DNA of 64,000 nt from Tetrapyrgos nigripes (Eukaryota; Basidiomycota; Agaricomycetes; Agaricales; Campanellaceae), in the NCBI GenBank assembly GCA_013368315.1, contig JAACJM010000247.1:55481-119480 (forward strand). Direction: 5' to 3'. The notes under the pieces are model-generated. The model was not told the origin of the DNA. It was given only the letters and a program-made list of their open reading frames with translations, and ran no database searches. The translations under genes were made by a program, and so were the position numbers. Positions 45,170 through 56,115 of this stretch are shown one piece after another (position 1 is the stretch's first letter; each line of letters opens with the position of its first letter).

Positions 45170-45660
45170 TGATTACGAGGCCTCATAAAGGCCGAGTTAA
45201 TTTATCTCGAAAGGAAAATACATCACACAAAATGACGTCAGGTTGTAATCCCATTCTTGAGACTCCTTCTGTGCCTTATTCAAGTTTGGGCCTCGTAATT
45301 TGCCATGCGAAGCAGTGGCACCTTTCCCTAGTTGTAATTACATCCCATTCCTGAGATTACAACCAAGTAGAATTGTAGGTCTATATTGAAATATTACTTA
45401 TTACAACCACCCGAGGCGGGTTTGAATGGTACCAATTACGAGGCCCTTTAGGGTCTCGTTCTTATAATCTGACGTTTCTGCGTGTGGCTATGCAATTTGG
45501 ATATATGCTTTTTTCGAGATTTTCTTACTAATTTCCTGCTCGGAGTTTAATAGGAGCCGGTACCGAATAGTTGTCAGTTGACGGCGCTCATTTAGCGCTC
45601 GCACTCACTCTTTTTGGGCCTCGTTATTGCCACACGCAGTGGCGGCCCACATCTCCTTCA
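45170..45660. repeat. Dispersed repeat family, several partial copies
   Basis: ATTACGAGGCC occurs at about 45173 and 45435. CCTCGTAATTTGCCATGCG and CCTCGTTATTGCCACACGC recur at 45292 and 45618, each followed by AGTGGC. TTCTGCGTGTGGCTATGC at 45476 is the inverse form. Related ends exist at 4430-4690, 12780-12820 and 53705-53740. This is probably a MITE or SINE family. Confidence 0.5.
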
Positions 45661-45893
45661 TGTAAAATAATGATTCTACTACATTACACCGGGGGCAAAT
45701 GACTACCCGGTCACATTTTGACTGGGTAAGACCCGGTTGAGACCCGGCGCATATCCAGTTACTGACCCAGTTCACGATCGTGGGAACACAACTTCGAGCG
45801 CGCGTGTCCTATCAGTCCAGCACAGGTCATATGGTCATACACAAGTCATAGAGTCCTATCCTATAGATATGGTACTTTCAAGCGCTATGAAAC
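45661..45893. other. Intergenic, no supported gene
   Basis: Contains repeated GACCCGG and ACCCGGT words near 45700-45770. No gene. Confidence 0.3.
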
Positions 45894-46099
45894 TGTAACG
45901 GGCCTGTCCCGTTTAGGTATATCTTATCTTTTCCTACCCTTAAATTTTCTTTATCGATACCTAGATAATCTATCTTTTTCTTGACCTTCGACCATCATCT
46001 ACGTACTTTCGTACCTCACTATTTCTCAGAATAGACAGAGGTCTACTCGTAGCTGCTGGCTAGTCGAGATTGAGGTCACGCGCTCCTAGGCGCGTTACA
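45894..46099. mobile_element. Small solo LTR (206 bp), target duplication GAAAC
   Basis: Begins TGTAACGGGCC and ends GGCGCGTTACA, so the first and last six bases are inverse. GAAAC lies at 45889-45893 and 46100-46104. The length fits a small Copia-type or TRIM LTR. Confidence 0.8.
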
Positions 46100-46104
46100 G
46101 AAAC

Positions 46105-46693
46105 TGTATAGTAGGTCTGGGTACTGCAAAAAAGTTGGGCTTTTGATAGGATGTGATGGACATGTCTACCTGCGCAGAATATTTCAGTTGATGTTGAAAC
46201 AACTTGAAACAAACAAAATCCTGCGTACGGCGCCAGCGAAAGAGATAGGAGCCACTTGCAGCACCTATACAGGGTACGCAGCATTGTCCCAGTTGTGGCC
46301 ATAAACTATAGACGAGAGCGTGAACTTGATTGAATACATCAGTCGACGACTACGAAGGACAAGTCAGCGACTACATCAGGAAAACCGTACATTGAAAATG
46401 TGACAAAATTTTGGAAAAGATCAGTAAAAGTTGTGAAAATTTTGACAATTTCGGTCAGCCGAAGATTTTGCAAATTTGTAGAAATTTTACGGTCCCCTCG
46501 CAAATTGTGTGACATTTGCACAATCATTGAGCCAATTTTCCCCCATTTTTCATAACATAGTATCAGCTTTTATCTTATTTTCGGGTTGAGAATCACGCTT
46601 CAGAAAATTACAATGAAAGTGATACTATTCACGGGCTATTAAAAGGCTGTAAGATACATGTGCAGAGATATTAGAACTATGTAGTATGAGATG
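46105..46693. other. Intergenic, no supported gene
   Basis: AT-rich. From 46390 to 46560 there are several AAATTTT-type words and short inverted matches but no defined element. Confidence 0.3.
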
Positions 46694-46875
46694 CATCACG
46701 GAACTGGGACAAACATGGTAAACCACGCCATTGATGGTATATGCTTGCCATCGTACTCCATAACATGGCACCCCGATGGCAACTGCATACCATCCACTGC
46801 CATCTTCAAACCATGATGGTCTTTGCATGGCCAGCATATACCATGCATGGCAATGTTCGTCCCAATTCCGTGATG
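46694..46875. mobile_element. Palindromic MITE-like element (about 182 bp)
   Basis: The left end CATCACGGAACTGGGAC is the inverse of the right end GTCCCAATTCCGTGATG. Internal CCATGGC/GCCATGG words extend the hairpin. The flanks TGAGATG and TGAGAG suggest a degenerate target duplication. It lies just beyond the end of the DUF6532-like gene. Confidence 0.65.
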
Positions 46876-46921
46876 TGAGAGAGTTATATAATGAGCATCT
46901 AACGCTATCGAATGCCAGTCT

Positions 46922-47740
46922 CTAGGCCACTTCTGGTACAGGAGCAGATTGGGACTTGGAAGCAGAGAGCACTTGCCAAGGTGTGGTAGCGGAAACGGAA
47001 GACATGACAGCAGGTTTTTGAGACGCCGCTGCTGTAGCCTGGTCATCACTGCCACCACCGAGATCCTCATCGTTGTCATTTTCGATACCAGCCCAGTCGA
47101 TCGCATCAAGTACCTGCTGGTTCGTCAGGTCGTGTTGAGAAGTCAATGTACCACTGCATAGTACAACGATACAGTCAGCTTAGGGCATATGAGGCACAAT
47201 GCAGACCTACGCGGCTTCAACGTAAAGCTTATTCATAAGCTTGTGATACCTCATTCGGTTCTTCTTCTCGATGCCTTCCAAAATCCCAATGGCCAGCTTC
47301 CAGACGCCATCTAGCTCTTTCGATGGAAAACTGTCAGGGACACCACTGGCATAGTCTTGGAGACAAGCATGGATCTGACACGTTCACATATGAGTATCTA
47401 TATATAGGCAAAAAACATATTGTTACGCACCGCTGCACTTGCAACAGCAACCATGGCCTTCGGGACCTCCAGCTCCTTTTGTTTCTCAGGAATACTTGAG
47501 ACGAAAAGATGGCTATGCTTCCTGACGATGCCGCTATAGTAGTTTGAGGAAAAGAAGGCCTCCCTCATATATTCAGCGAATACAGGAGGTTCAAATGGTC
47601 GCTGCGTATTGTATTCCTTCTCGTCCTTCAGAGAAAAACAGGTCAGCAGTAATCTATTGATCTGGAGGACCACGTACTGTTTCACTGGATTTGACCGGAT
47701 AGAAGTAATTGCAGCTCTGCACCAGTTTGCTTGCAGCACT
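46922..47740 (-). pseudogene. DUF6532-like basidiomycete protein, 5' end missing
   Basis: The remaining exons read WCRAAITSIRSNPVKQ, then after an intron DEKEYNTQRPFEPPVFAEYM, FSSNYYSG and EVPKAMVAVASAAV, then HACLQDYASGVPDSFPSKEL and WKLAIGILEGIEKKNRMRYH, and a last exon with VLDAIDWAGIENDNDEDLGG ending at 46922. The order F-P-P-V-F, the P-x-A-M-V-A-V segment and the helix with YHKLMNKLY are the pattern I associate with DUF6532, a basidiomycete domain of unknown function. The introns are normal. The N-terminal half is missing where CACTA-like sequence begins at 47743, so the gene was probably cut by that insertion. Confidence 0.5.
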
Positions 47741-47742
47741 CA

Positions 47743-47945
47743 CTGTGGGGTTCCCATAGGTTACTATGTAGCCTATCGTAGGTTGATATGCCAGATCAAC
47801 CTACAATTGAAGGCAGCCTATCTTGTTGGCTGGAATATAAGCAATGAACTAAGCTACTGTAGACTGAAAAGGAACCTTTGGTATAACCTATATCTATGGA
47901 CACGAATCGACTAATGAATTATCCTTTGGTAGGTTGATTTTCAGT
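47743..47945. mobile_element. CACTA-like terminal sequence
   Basis: CACTGTGGGGTTCCCATAGG at 47743 resembles the terminus of the element at 26457, and AGGTTGAT/ATCAACCT motifs follow. It lies between the truncated DUF6532-like gene and the end of the tnp2 gene, so it may be the left terminus of the tnp2 transposon. The matching right terminus was not found after 52.7 kb, so the element borders stay open. Confidence 0.45.
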
Positions 47946-47978
47946 TTAAGTGAGAACGGTCAAAAAATCCATAACTAG

Positions 47979-50900
47979 TCATCGGACTCTATATACAAAG
48001 TCCGTTTGAGTACTCCGCTTCGGTCTAGTAATACCCATCCTGTCTTGTTGCGGTTCTTCACCCTACCCATGAGACATTGAATGCTCTCAATGCCAATCAC
48101 ATCCAATGTGCCGGTGCTGGAGTAAAAATACATATCAACGTCACGAAGAGGCTGTTTATTGTCCAATTTGCAGCTCCGAATTGCGGCAAGACAAATTTCT
48201 TCACCAGCTGACACTCTGAGCACACGACATGCATCCAGGTCCGAGAAGGACACCACAATGATGTGCTCAAGCTGACCATAGAATTGCTGAAGAACCATTT
48301 TCCTCCGATGATTCTTCTTGCGTGCATGTAAGTCGACATAAGCTTCATACTGGTAATGAGATATAAGGAACGAAAGAACATCAGAAAGAGAAAGCTGCAA
48401 TTATAGAGATATGCTTACCTGGACAAATGTAGCATCTCTTGAATCTTCACTAGCAATTCCACCTACATGTGATGCCCGAATGGTTTCACCCTCTTCGGAG
48501 TCTACTTGTCGTATGCATCCCCAGACTTCGACGTGAGCTGACTGGAAATGCTTTCGGACAACTCGTATTGTTATGTTTCTGGAGTCGAAACGAGTGACAA
48601 GAGCTGCGCAGACAGCGGTGACTAAGCCAGCAGACAAGTGGTCTTGTGTTGACTGTGCTTTCGGAGGACATAGAATTATTGCAGAATCTAAGGAAAATGT
48701 AAGAGTAAGACTGAAAATCTAAAGGAGAAGCTTACCAGACTTCAACACCAATGAGCCTTGTGGCTGATTAACTTTGGACGGCCCTAGCTTGAGTTCCTCA
48801 CAGACATTGTAGCGAAGTTTGATCTGTGAGAGCTGCGCAGTCTCCACCACATAGCGGTCCAGTGAACGATAAGGGTAACGCCGGCTCCGAATGGCTGGCT
48901 GCAGAGAACCGCAGTAACGCTCCATTGAGAAGGCCCAATAACACCATACGGGGCCCATCGCCTCAATGCTATCCGCAATATGCAGAAGAGCATGGATAGT
49001 GAGTGGACAAGCGGAGACGCGGCCTGCAGAGTATTGATAATAGTATCTGGACAATAATGAGTATTCACGAAAAACAGTCAGTATGAGAAAATAGGGCTTA
49101 CTTTTCGTATTTCTGAACCCATTCAATAAACCCCATCCTAATCTCATTCACCTCTTCAGTCGTGATTTCAAACTGCAGACATTTGGTGAGGAGTTTTACG
49201 AGAAGTAAAAAGTGGTCGTAGTACTTCTTGCCGAGACGCTTGCGCAAAAGAACTGGGCCCAAATACATTGTCCAAAAGGACCACATCTCTGCTGAGACGG
49301 TCGACTTGTCATTAGCAACATCTGGTACTCGCGCACCAAATGCTGAAGGGATGGTAGCACCTGAAGCTGCAGTCTCTGATCCTATAGCTTCCCAGACCGC
49401 TTTGCCCAGTGTATAAGATTCTGACCCCTCATCGAGACCCTTGAAATCACTGGTCCAATGAAGAATCAGATTTTTGACAAGGTTTTCCCAGATAAGATGC
49501 ATGAAGTCGTAGGGGAATGAGGTGGGGAAAATGAGGGAGTCGAGGAATGACAACGCTGGGATTTCTTTGATGCCATATGCCCGAGAAAGCCGCTCTGCCT
49601 GCATATTGGAAGTGGCAGCTTGTACCTCAGCCGCTTGTGCAAGAAGGTCTGTGTGAGTACACATAGGAAGGCTGTGAGGGTCATAAGCTTGAATGATGTT
49701 GTTTGCCGTCATCATTGCCAACGTTCCATTCGCGGTTCAGTGGGACATAATATGTTCTGGAGTCAGGCCCAGCAACCCCTGAAATAGAGCACATACGACA
49801 AGGTGATTTTGCGTTATGCCCTTTCATATGCATCATCATAGAAACGGCTGGAATATCACCAAAGACTGCGATGAGGTAGGCACGCAGTGAGAAAATAACG
49901 TTGTTGAGAACATCATAAGCATGTACTCCACATGCAAGGAGGGAAAGTTCCTCGAGAAGAGGCCAAAGAAAAGAGTCGATATCGTGAGGCTTCTTAGGGC
50001 CTGGGATGACACCAAGGGAGAGAATGTGTTCGACATGGAAGCGAATATCAGGAGGGAGATTGTAGTTGAAGATAATGAGGGGCCAAGCTGTCTTTTTGCG
50101 ACGTTTATGGGGTGCAAAGCCATCGGTTGAGAGGCCGAGGGCACAGTCTTGTTCATCCTCAAAATACTTGTGTGGAAGTGGCATGTGGTTAATGTGGACA
50201 TGACGACGACGGAGTTTTCGGTAGGTAGTGCCATCGAAGATGTCATTAAGATGACCGGCCTTGTGCTTGTGTTCTCTGGCGCGATACTGCATTTTTTCGA
50301 CCATGTCGGTACTTCGAGTGAAGGCTTGGAGTCGTGGGATGAGAGGAATGTATGTGAATTGCTTCCTTGGCTTTCCATTCGCCCGAAACCTTTTCTCATG
50401 GCAATACGGACAAGTATCCAGGTCGGCATGACGGCCAGTGTACGCGCAGCATGAGTTGGGACAACAGTCAAAAAGGCGTGGCACTACGCCGGAGAGTGCA
50501 GTGACTCGTGACCGTATTCCATCAAGTTTTGGTAATGGAAGCTGGGAAGGATGTCGGGGGAATGCATAAGGGGTTTTTGGCGAAAGCGCGATCTGTTGTA
50601 TGTGTCGTGAGCTTGTATGTGAAGGCACGACAGATGGCCAAGTCATATTCGGCTAACGTGGCTACAGGGATATGTGAGATGTAGAGAAAAATAAGACTTG
50701 CGTTATGAACATACCTGCTGAAGCTTCCTGCTCAAAAGCTGCTCCTAAACGGTCTTCAGGCGAGAGGTTTCGCTTGAAACACGATACCTCCTCACAAATC
50801 CATCCCAGTCAAAATCTTCCTCCTCATCCTCACTATCGCTTTCATCCTTGTCATCCAGCTCCCTTGTAGTCCAGCCATCCATATCCATTAAGTCCTCATC

Positions 50901-51175
50901 TTCATCTCCATCTTCCACCCATGCACGGATGTTCTGGAGGTGTGCCGGGTTTGGTAAATGGTTATCTTCTGGTAAGAAGGCTTCCTCATCGTTGAAGGGT
51001 TCATTCCAATACTCAGTGTTCTCGTAATTTCCAGGAGCCTCAGATGCAGCGGTGGAGCCGCTAGGAAGACGAGCAGTAGTGTAGGGATTGAATAGGAACG
51101 CCCGGTGTTCATTTGCACGTTGTTGGCTAATGTGCTTTTGGCAATGTTCACACCATTGTTTTGCGGAGCGAGGCA
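47979..51175 (-). pseudogene. tnp2-type transposase, near complete but with probable frameshifts
   Basis: The start at 51175 gives MPRSAKQWCEHCQKHISQQR, a short C-x2-C-x-H-like zinc site, then an acidic region. The central part (50646-49770) has DCCPNSCCAYTG, CPYCHEKR, ALGLSTDGFAPHKRRKKTAW with the D-G-F core, and FGDIPAVSMMMHMKGHNAKS followed by CRMCSI, the tnp2 core. The next exon has FPYDFMHLIWENLVKNLIL and FEITTEEVNEIRMGF, then GPVWCYWAFSMERYCGSLQP and a final part with SIQCLMGRVKNRNKTGW ending near 47979. Introns are short. Single-base shifts appear necessary near 50775, 50570 and 49730. If these are assembly errors the gene may be intact. Family role: cut-and-paste movement of CACTA elements. 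Confidence 0.85.
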
Positions 51176-51220
51176 TAGTAAGAGAGTGTTCGTATAAGGG
51201 AGGTAATGGACTTGTAAAAG
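51176..51220. promoter_or_regulatory. Divergent promoter between tnp2 and the accessory gene
   Basis: Only 45 bp separate the two start codons, so the genes must share or overlap their control region. No box was recognised. Confidence 0.45.
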
Positions 51221-52696
51221 ATGACGAAAGGCAAATCACATGATAAGAAAAATTTCTCCAGCAACGAGCCCGTCGTCAAGCACCTAAAATCCTTCACCAC
51301 CATGACACCACGTACTGGTGGTGCAGCTATTCGGCCTTCTGCTTCCAGCACCTCTGGACCAAACCGAGCCACCAACAGTACAACACCAATGCCTGCGAAG
51401 GTGGCTCCAAATAAGTCCCGAGCAAAGAAGACCAAGACTCCCTCACCCCAAGAGAACGACAGGCCCTCTAAGACCAAAAGCGCTGCAAACAAAAACCAGA
51501 CGTCGACACCACTAGGTCCCAGAAGTAGCAGTAACTCCCAGTCTAACCCAGAGCAGCCGAGCTACGAAGAACTATTGAAAAAATGGAATGAGTCACAAAG
51601 TGAGTACACTGAAATACTACTCATGAGAACAGACTCACTGGATCAATATACTACCTGTAGATGCCTCCACAGAACCACACTCGACAAGCATCGACCGCCC
51701 AGTTGCAGCCAACGGAAAAATCTCGAAGACGTAGGTGCACCTTCGCAATCAACGGGCGAGAATGGGGACAGCATGGGGCCAACTCATGGTAATGGCACTG
51801 ATGACAAGGAGGAGGGCGAGAGTGACACAGTGGCTAGCTTGAGAGGTGAGTCGTTACCTCACTTAGAGTGAACACATGACGTACCTTTAATATCCTCCAG
51901 TGCAACTCGCAGAATCACAAATGGCGAACGCTGCACTTCAACAGAAGCTTGATGAAAACCCAGATATCCCAGAAGCAGATCCCTCGCCCTCCAGGTTCCA
52001 ATTGGAGTATCTGCAAGGAGATGAAGTTAGACGGAGAGAAGGGAAAGTATAATGCCATAGTTTGTGAGTTTGTTTTACTCACTCGTGTTCCATGCTCTGA
52101 CATGATCATCATACACCAGGCTAGTGCCCGCCAGCTCTTCTACATGAGCGGGATGGATTTGATGACGCCCTGGAATGAGCAACCTATAGACAAAAGGGCA
52201 ACGTATCAGGAAGGGGTGAGTCTCCTCAACAGCTCATGAGATATTTGAAAAAACTTACAGTCTAATCCAGATGCGCAACCGGCATCCAATTCTTAAGCAA
52301 TTCATTGCTGACTGGGCCACGATTGCTATCGTCCAGCAGTTCCTCAGTAACCAGCGCCAAAAACGCTACAGTGCAGGTACTGCGACCCCTCCAGCAAAGT
52401 ACGACTATCTCAAAGCCAATGCTGCTAAACGCGACCATTCTACCCGCCGTAAATCCACCTCAACCAATCCCAACGCCCGCAAACGCAAATCCGAGTCTTC
52501 ATCCACCAGCCAGTCAAAAAAACGCGTACGCTTGAGACGCAATCCAGACGAAGATGAAGAGTCAGCTAGCCATGACTCTAGTGATGAGGGCCAAGAAGAG
52601 GAGGATGCGGAGGAGGCCCAGGAGCCAGAGGAGCTGGAAGAGGAGGAGCAAGATCAGGACCCAGGGGGGGATTGGTCGCAGTCAGAGGATGAGTGA
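51221..52696 (+). CDS. tnp2-linked accessory protein of unknown function, four exons
   Basis: Exon 1 starts at 51221 and runs to a donor GTGAGT near 51845. It encodes a basic, serine-, threonine- and lysine-rich stretch and YEELLKKWNESQSEYTEIL. Exon 2 has AESQMANAALQQKLDENPDI and FQLEYLQGDE. Exon 3 has ASARQLFYMSGMDLMTPWNE. Exon 4 has NRHPILKQFIADWATIAIVQ, a lysine/arginine-rich stretch KKRVRLRR and a long glutamate-rich tail ending at 52696. All joins keep the frame and no internal stop is needed. A basic region beside a coiled-coil-like part and an acidic tail would suit a DNA- or chromatin-binding partner of the transposase, similar in role to a second CACTA protein. That is inference from position and composition only. 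Confidence 0.6.
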
Positions 52697-53145
52697 CTCA
52701 CCAGCGCTCACTGACAGCTCCCACGAAAACGTCGATGGTCTTCTTTCTTTCGTTTCCGATTCGTTTCTATTTCTATTTAGAAAACTGTGTCGTCACGTAC
52801 GCTTTAATGTATTGTTCTTTTAATAGCTTCCCAATATTGAAAACCGAGTGTAAAGCTCGAGTTGGCCCTTTTATTGAAAGCAACGATAGCTTGTAAAATC
52901 ACCTTGCAGGGCATGGAATTCATGCTGTGATTGCGCCTAAGAATGAGTTAGTGTAGACTGTATTTGATGCTATGACTAGCTGATCTCCGAAATTGATCAT
53001 TGGTTGATACACACGCTCTATAGGACGAAATGTAGCCTATGGTCTAGCACAATTACCAATCTATGGATAAGCTACTCTAGCATAAAAGCTAGTTTATGCT
53101 AGCTTGATCTCATTGGATGAAAAGTATGCTATGTTACCTGCACAG
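52697..53145. other. Intergenic, 3' flank of the accessory gene
   Basis: No gene supported. Short TAGCATAAAAGCTAG-like inverted words lie near 53080-53100. The expected right terminus of the tnp2 element was not recognised. Confidence 0.3.
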
Positions 53146-53620
53146 AGACAGATAACGATGAGAGACTAGTCTAGTCCCAAGACGAAGTTATTATTGAATG
53201 AAGGCAAGGAATACATGAGATGCTCACCTAGTCCTAAGACAAAGAGGTCAAGATGGATACTAGGGAGCTACTACTCTAAGCTTATATACACAGAACAGAA
53301 AGAAAGATAAAAACTGAGCAAAGTGAAGAAAGGAATCAGAGAACTGTTCAGAACAATCAAAGTACAGCCTATTGTCCCTGTAAGAGATGTATCATGAAAA
53401 GATGAACAAAAGATGAAACAAGCTGTGTGTAGTGTCCCTGTAAGAGATGTATCATAAAAGATGAACAAATGATGAAACAAGGGATGATAGCTGTGCATAG
53501 ATGATCAAGAAAGGATGAACAAAAGATAGGGCAAAGGATGAACAAAATGATGATCAAAAGGCAGTGACTGATGAAGAAAAGAAACAGAAAACAAAAATAC
53601 CCTGAAAATAATACTGTCAC
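53146..53620 (-). mobile_element. LTR-like repeat, family C, second copy
   Basis: It matches 29616-30051 from AGACAGATAACGATGAGAGA to ATACTGTCAC. It is longer because a block with GTCCCTGTAAGAGATGTATC is duplicated inside. The right flank continues into another dispersed repeat (53625-53740). No target duplication was found here. Confidence 0.65.
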
Positions 53621-53624
53621 AACA

Positions 53625-53740
53625 CGGTGACCATTTATGGTGATCAAATGGCACTGGAGACCAGTAGAGCTATCAAGCACAGCCATACATGGGAGCATCA
53701 GGTTATAAGAATGAGTCCCTAAAGGGCCTCATAATTTAGT
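53625..53740. repeat. Dispersed repeat, second copy of the 12690-12820 block
   Basis: GGTGATCAAATGGCACTGG and GAATGAGTCCCTAAAGGGCC align with the copy at 12690-12820. Non-coding. Confidence 0.55.
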
Positions 53741-53931
53741 GTCATCAAGCTCAATAAGATTATGAATGATAATTGACCCAATGTGCATCAAGGTCCAAGG
53801 GAGGGCATATTATGAGGCTAGAGGACAAGACTCAGAGACTTGGAGCCTACTATGTGACACCAAGAGGAACATTCTGATCCAATGCTGCACAAAAATTTCT
53901 CATAGGTGATCTGTTTGGGCTCACTTTTGGA

Positions 53932-54608
53932 CAGTGTTCTCCTTAAGGCCTTAAGCCTTAAGTTTTTAATAATGGTTATTAATCAAATATTAATTAAGGC
54001 ATATTTAAGGGCAGATAAATTTTTTTACTACAAGTCTTCATATTCATCCCCAGAACCTTCTAACGCTCCATCATCTGGGATCTCATGCTCTGCTTCCTGT
54101 GCAAGTAATTCCATGTAAAGCTGTTCCTGAGTATATGTCCTCCTGCGGGGTCTCTGAGACAGTTCACCTGATAGATCAGGCTGTGGTGTGTCATTCCCAA
54201 ATAGCAAGTCAAGAGATTGAGGTAGGGAAGAACAAGATGAGGGGTACTATCATCTGAAAACTCATCAGCATCAGCAAGTCATGCTTCATCAAGCCACCTT
54301 TTGAGCTCAGAGTGCCACTTCCTGCAACTATCAACAAGTAGCTGACAGTGTGAATGTCCAACATGATCATCAATGTAATCATCGTTTTCCTGTGGAGTGG
54401 ATAGAAGATCCCTTTGTCACGAGCCATGGCTTGAGGAGAATAGACTGTGTTGCTTGGGTGTACTGTACTGCACAGTGTAGGCTTCGCAATTTTTTCTGTG
54501 GCTATGCAAAACCACATGTAACTTAAGGCATAATTAAGGCTTAGATTCTTCTTCCTCCCTGGTAGTGTCTTACTTATTTTTCATTCTAAGACCTTAGGGA
54601 GAACATTG
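53932..54608. mobile_element. hAT-like element (677 bp), 8-bp target duplication
   Basis: The ends are CAGTGTTCTCCTTAAGG and, inverted, CAATGTTCTCCCTAAGG. The eight bases before (CTTTTGGA, 53924-53931) and after (CTTTTGAA, 54609-54616) match at seven of eight, the duplication length of hAT transposons. Part of a coding sequence lies inside on the minus strand. Confidence 0.8.
54010..54400 (-). pseudogene. Short coding remnant inside the hAT-like element
   Basis: On the minus strand the reading HSHCQLLVDSCRKWHSELKR and LADADEFSDDSTPH shifts frame and continues as SLPQSLDLLFGND, RPRRRTYTQEQLYMELLAQE and HEIPDDGALEGSGDEYEDL before a stop near 54030. It has a stop after WLDEA. The acidic C-terminal tail looks like a real protein end. 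I do not recognise a hAT domain in it. Confidence 0.35.
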
Positions 54609-54616
54609 CTTTTGAA

Positions 54617-55181
54617 GGGTGAGAATGGTTCTTGTTGATACACAATCTTGCTCTACCCAAACAGATGTGATTTTCACTGGGCATCAGTACCCATAACCCA
54701 TGGGTTTTGCTTCTGACCTGTCTGTCCCACCACTACCCTTGACTTGTGAAGACAGGGACAGATTTTGACAGGTCAGAGAATTTTAATATGTTGGTGTGGG
54801 CCACTGTATACATTGGCAGGTATGAGTCCTCATCTCATTGCCCAAAAAACAATTGAGTTATTGACTCTGAAGGGGTAGATGTGGGCCATGGACTGGGCAT
54901 TGGTTTGTTGCTCAACGAAAGCTTAATGGAGAATTTGCGGAGGTGCTTGGTGCCAAGTCTGCTGTATTGACAGAATGGGACATATTTTCCCAGGGTGCAA
55001 GTAAGTGCAGCCATTTGAGCTCACAATAAGACTTGTCCTATAAATAGGACTCATAACCCACAAGATACCCATATTGTTCCCTATCCACAGCTTGTGGGCA
55101 ACTTCGAATGTTCTGAGTTGCAACTTTTTTCACAGAGCATATATATGCAAGCTCTGCATATAAAATTTTAGATCTTCTATC
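54617..55181. other. Intergenic, no supported gene
   Basis: No gene or repeat recognised. The last five bases CTATC (55177-55181) are the target duplication of the next element. Confidence 0.35.
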
Positions 55182-55639
55182 TGTCATGATCATTGATACA
55201 CTCAATGACAAACCACCCAAGTCACACAGAGACAAGATTGATTGAGAGTAGAGAGATAGATTGAGAATAGGAGTAAACTGACTATGCTCTACACTGCGTA
55301 GAACTAGTACAGAGCAGAGACAAAGTGAACGAACTAAAGGACTAGCTAGAATGTCTAGTGGTTTATATAGAAGAACAATGAATAAGTGATAGGAGAAAGA
55401 TAGGAGAAATAGGAGAAACATAGGAGAAAGTGGAGAAATGTAGGGTAAAGATAGGATCAATGAATTGGAAGATTGATTGACAGTTATTATAGAGTTTGAC
55501 AGGTTCTATAAGGTCCGAAGTCAGTAATATAAGGTTTAAAAGGTTTATTGAGGAAATGCAATAGACGAATGATCAGAAATGGGTTCAATAATGTAGTAAA
55601 AGATGAAGGAGGACAAAGAACTGTAGGCAGTTCGTGACA
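55182..55639 (-). repeat. 3' LTR of the 8.2-kb chromovirus
   Basis: 458 bp, on the plus strand from TGTCATGATC to TTCGTGACA. A TTTATATAGAAGAAC motif near 55362 is promoter-like. Confidence 0.93.
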
Positions 55640-55695
55640 TTACCCGCCTATTTATTTAAGTTGTGCTTTTTGCCTGGAGCACACGTGTTACTTCT

Positions 55696-56115
55696 TCAAA
55701 TATCCTCCATGCTAATTCCCATTGAACATACTGTAGATCCTGCTTGTACCAGGTTTGGTGGATGATATGCATCTGGGTGATTTCGATGGAAAGCTTCAAT
55801 CATCTCCTTTATTTTTGTTAACCCTGATGGTGGTTCCCATGAATTCTCTGAGTCTGAGTAGTCTAACCACTTGACCAAGTACTGTACTCCTCAATGATTT
55901 CTAGTTGGCTTTGAATCTAGAATTGCCTCGACATCATACTCGTTATCCTCCGGTAGTAATTCCGCTGGTTTGCCTGGGTAGTTTTCTCCATGAGCTTCAG
56001 TTTCTTTGTATGGTGATAGTAATGAAGCGTGGAAGACTGGATGAATTCACCAGGTGTTTGGCAGTTTGAGCCGATAGTTAACTTCACCAATTATGTCAGT
56101 GATTTCAAATGGGCA
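55696..56115 (-). pseudogene. Integrase C-terminus and chromodomain of the 8.2-kb chromovirus
   Basis: Read on the minus strand, CPFEITDIIGEVNYRLKLPN is the GPF/Y-type C-terminal part of integrase and is followed by VHPVFHASLL-like sequence. The chromodomain contains VKWLDYSDSENSWEPPSGL. There is a stop near 55890. This tail joins directly to the region before the integrase at about 56116, so the zinc region and DDE core are missing. Confidence 0.8.

Noticed and set aside
52943..52953. TTAGTG as the right CACTA terminus of the tnp2 element
   Set aside because: It does not match the candidate left end at 47743 beyond a few bases and has no 3-bp duplication.
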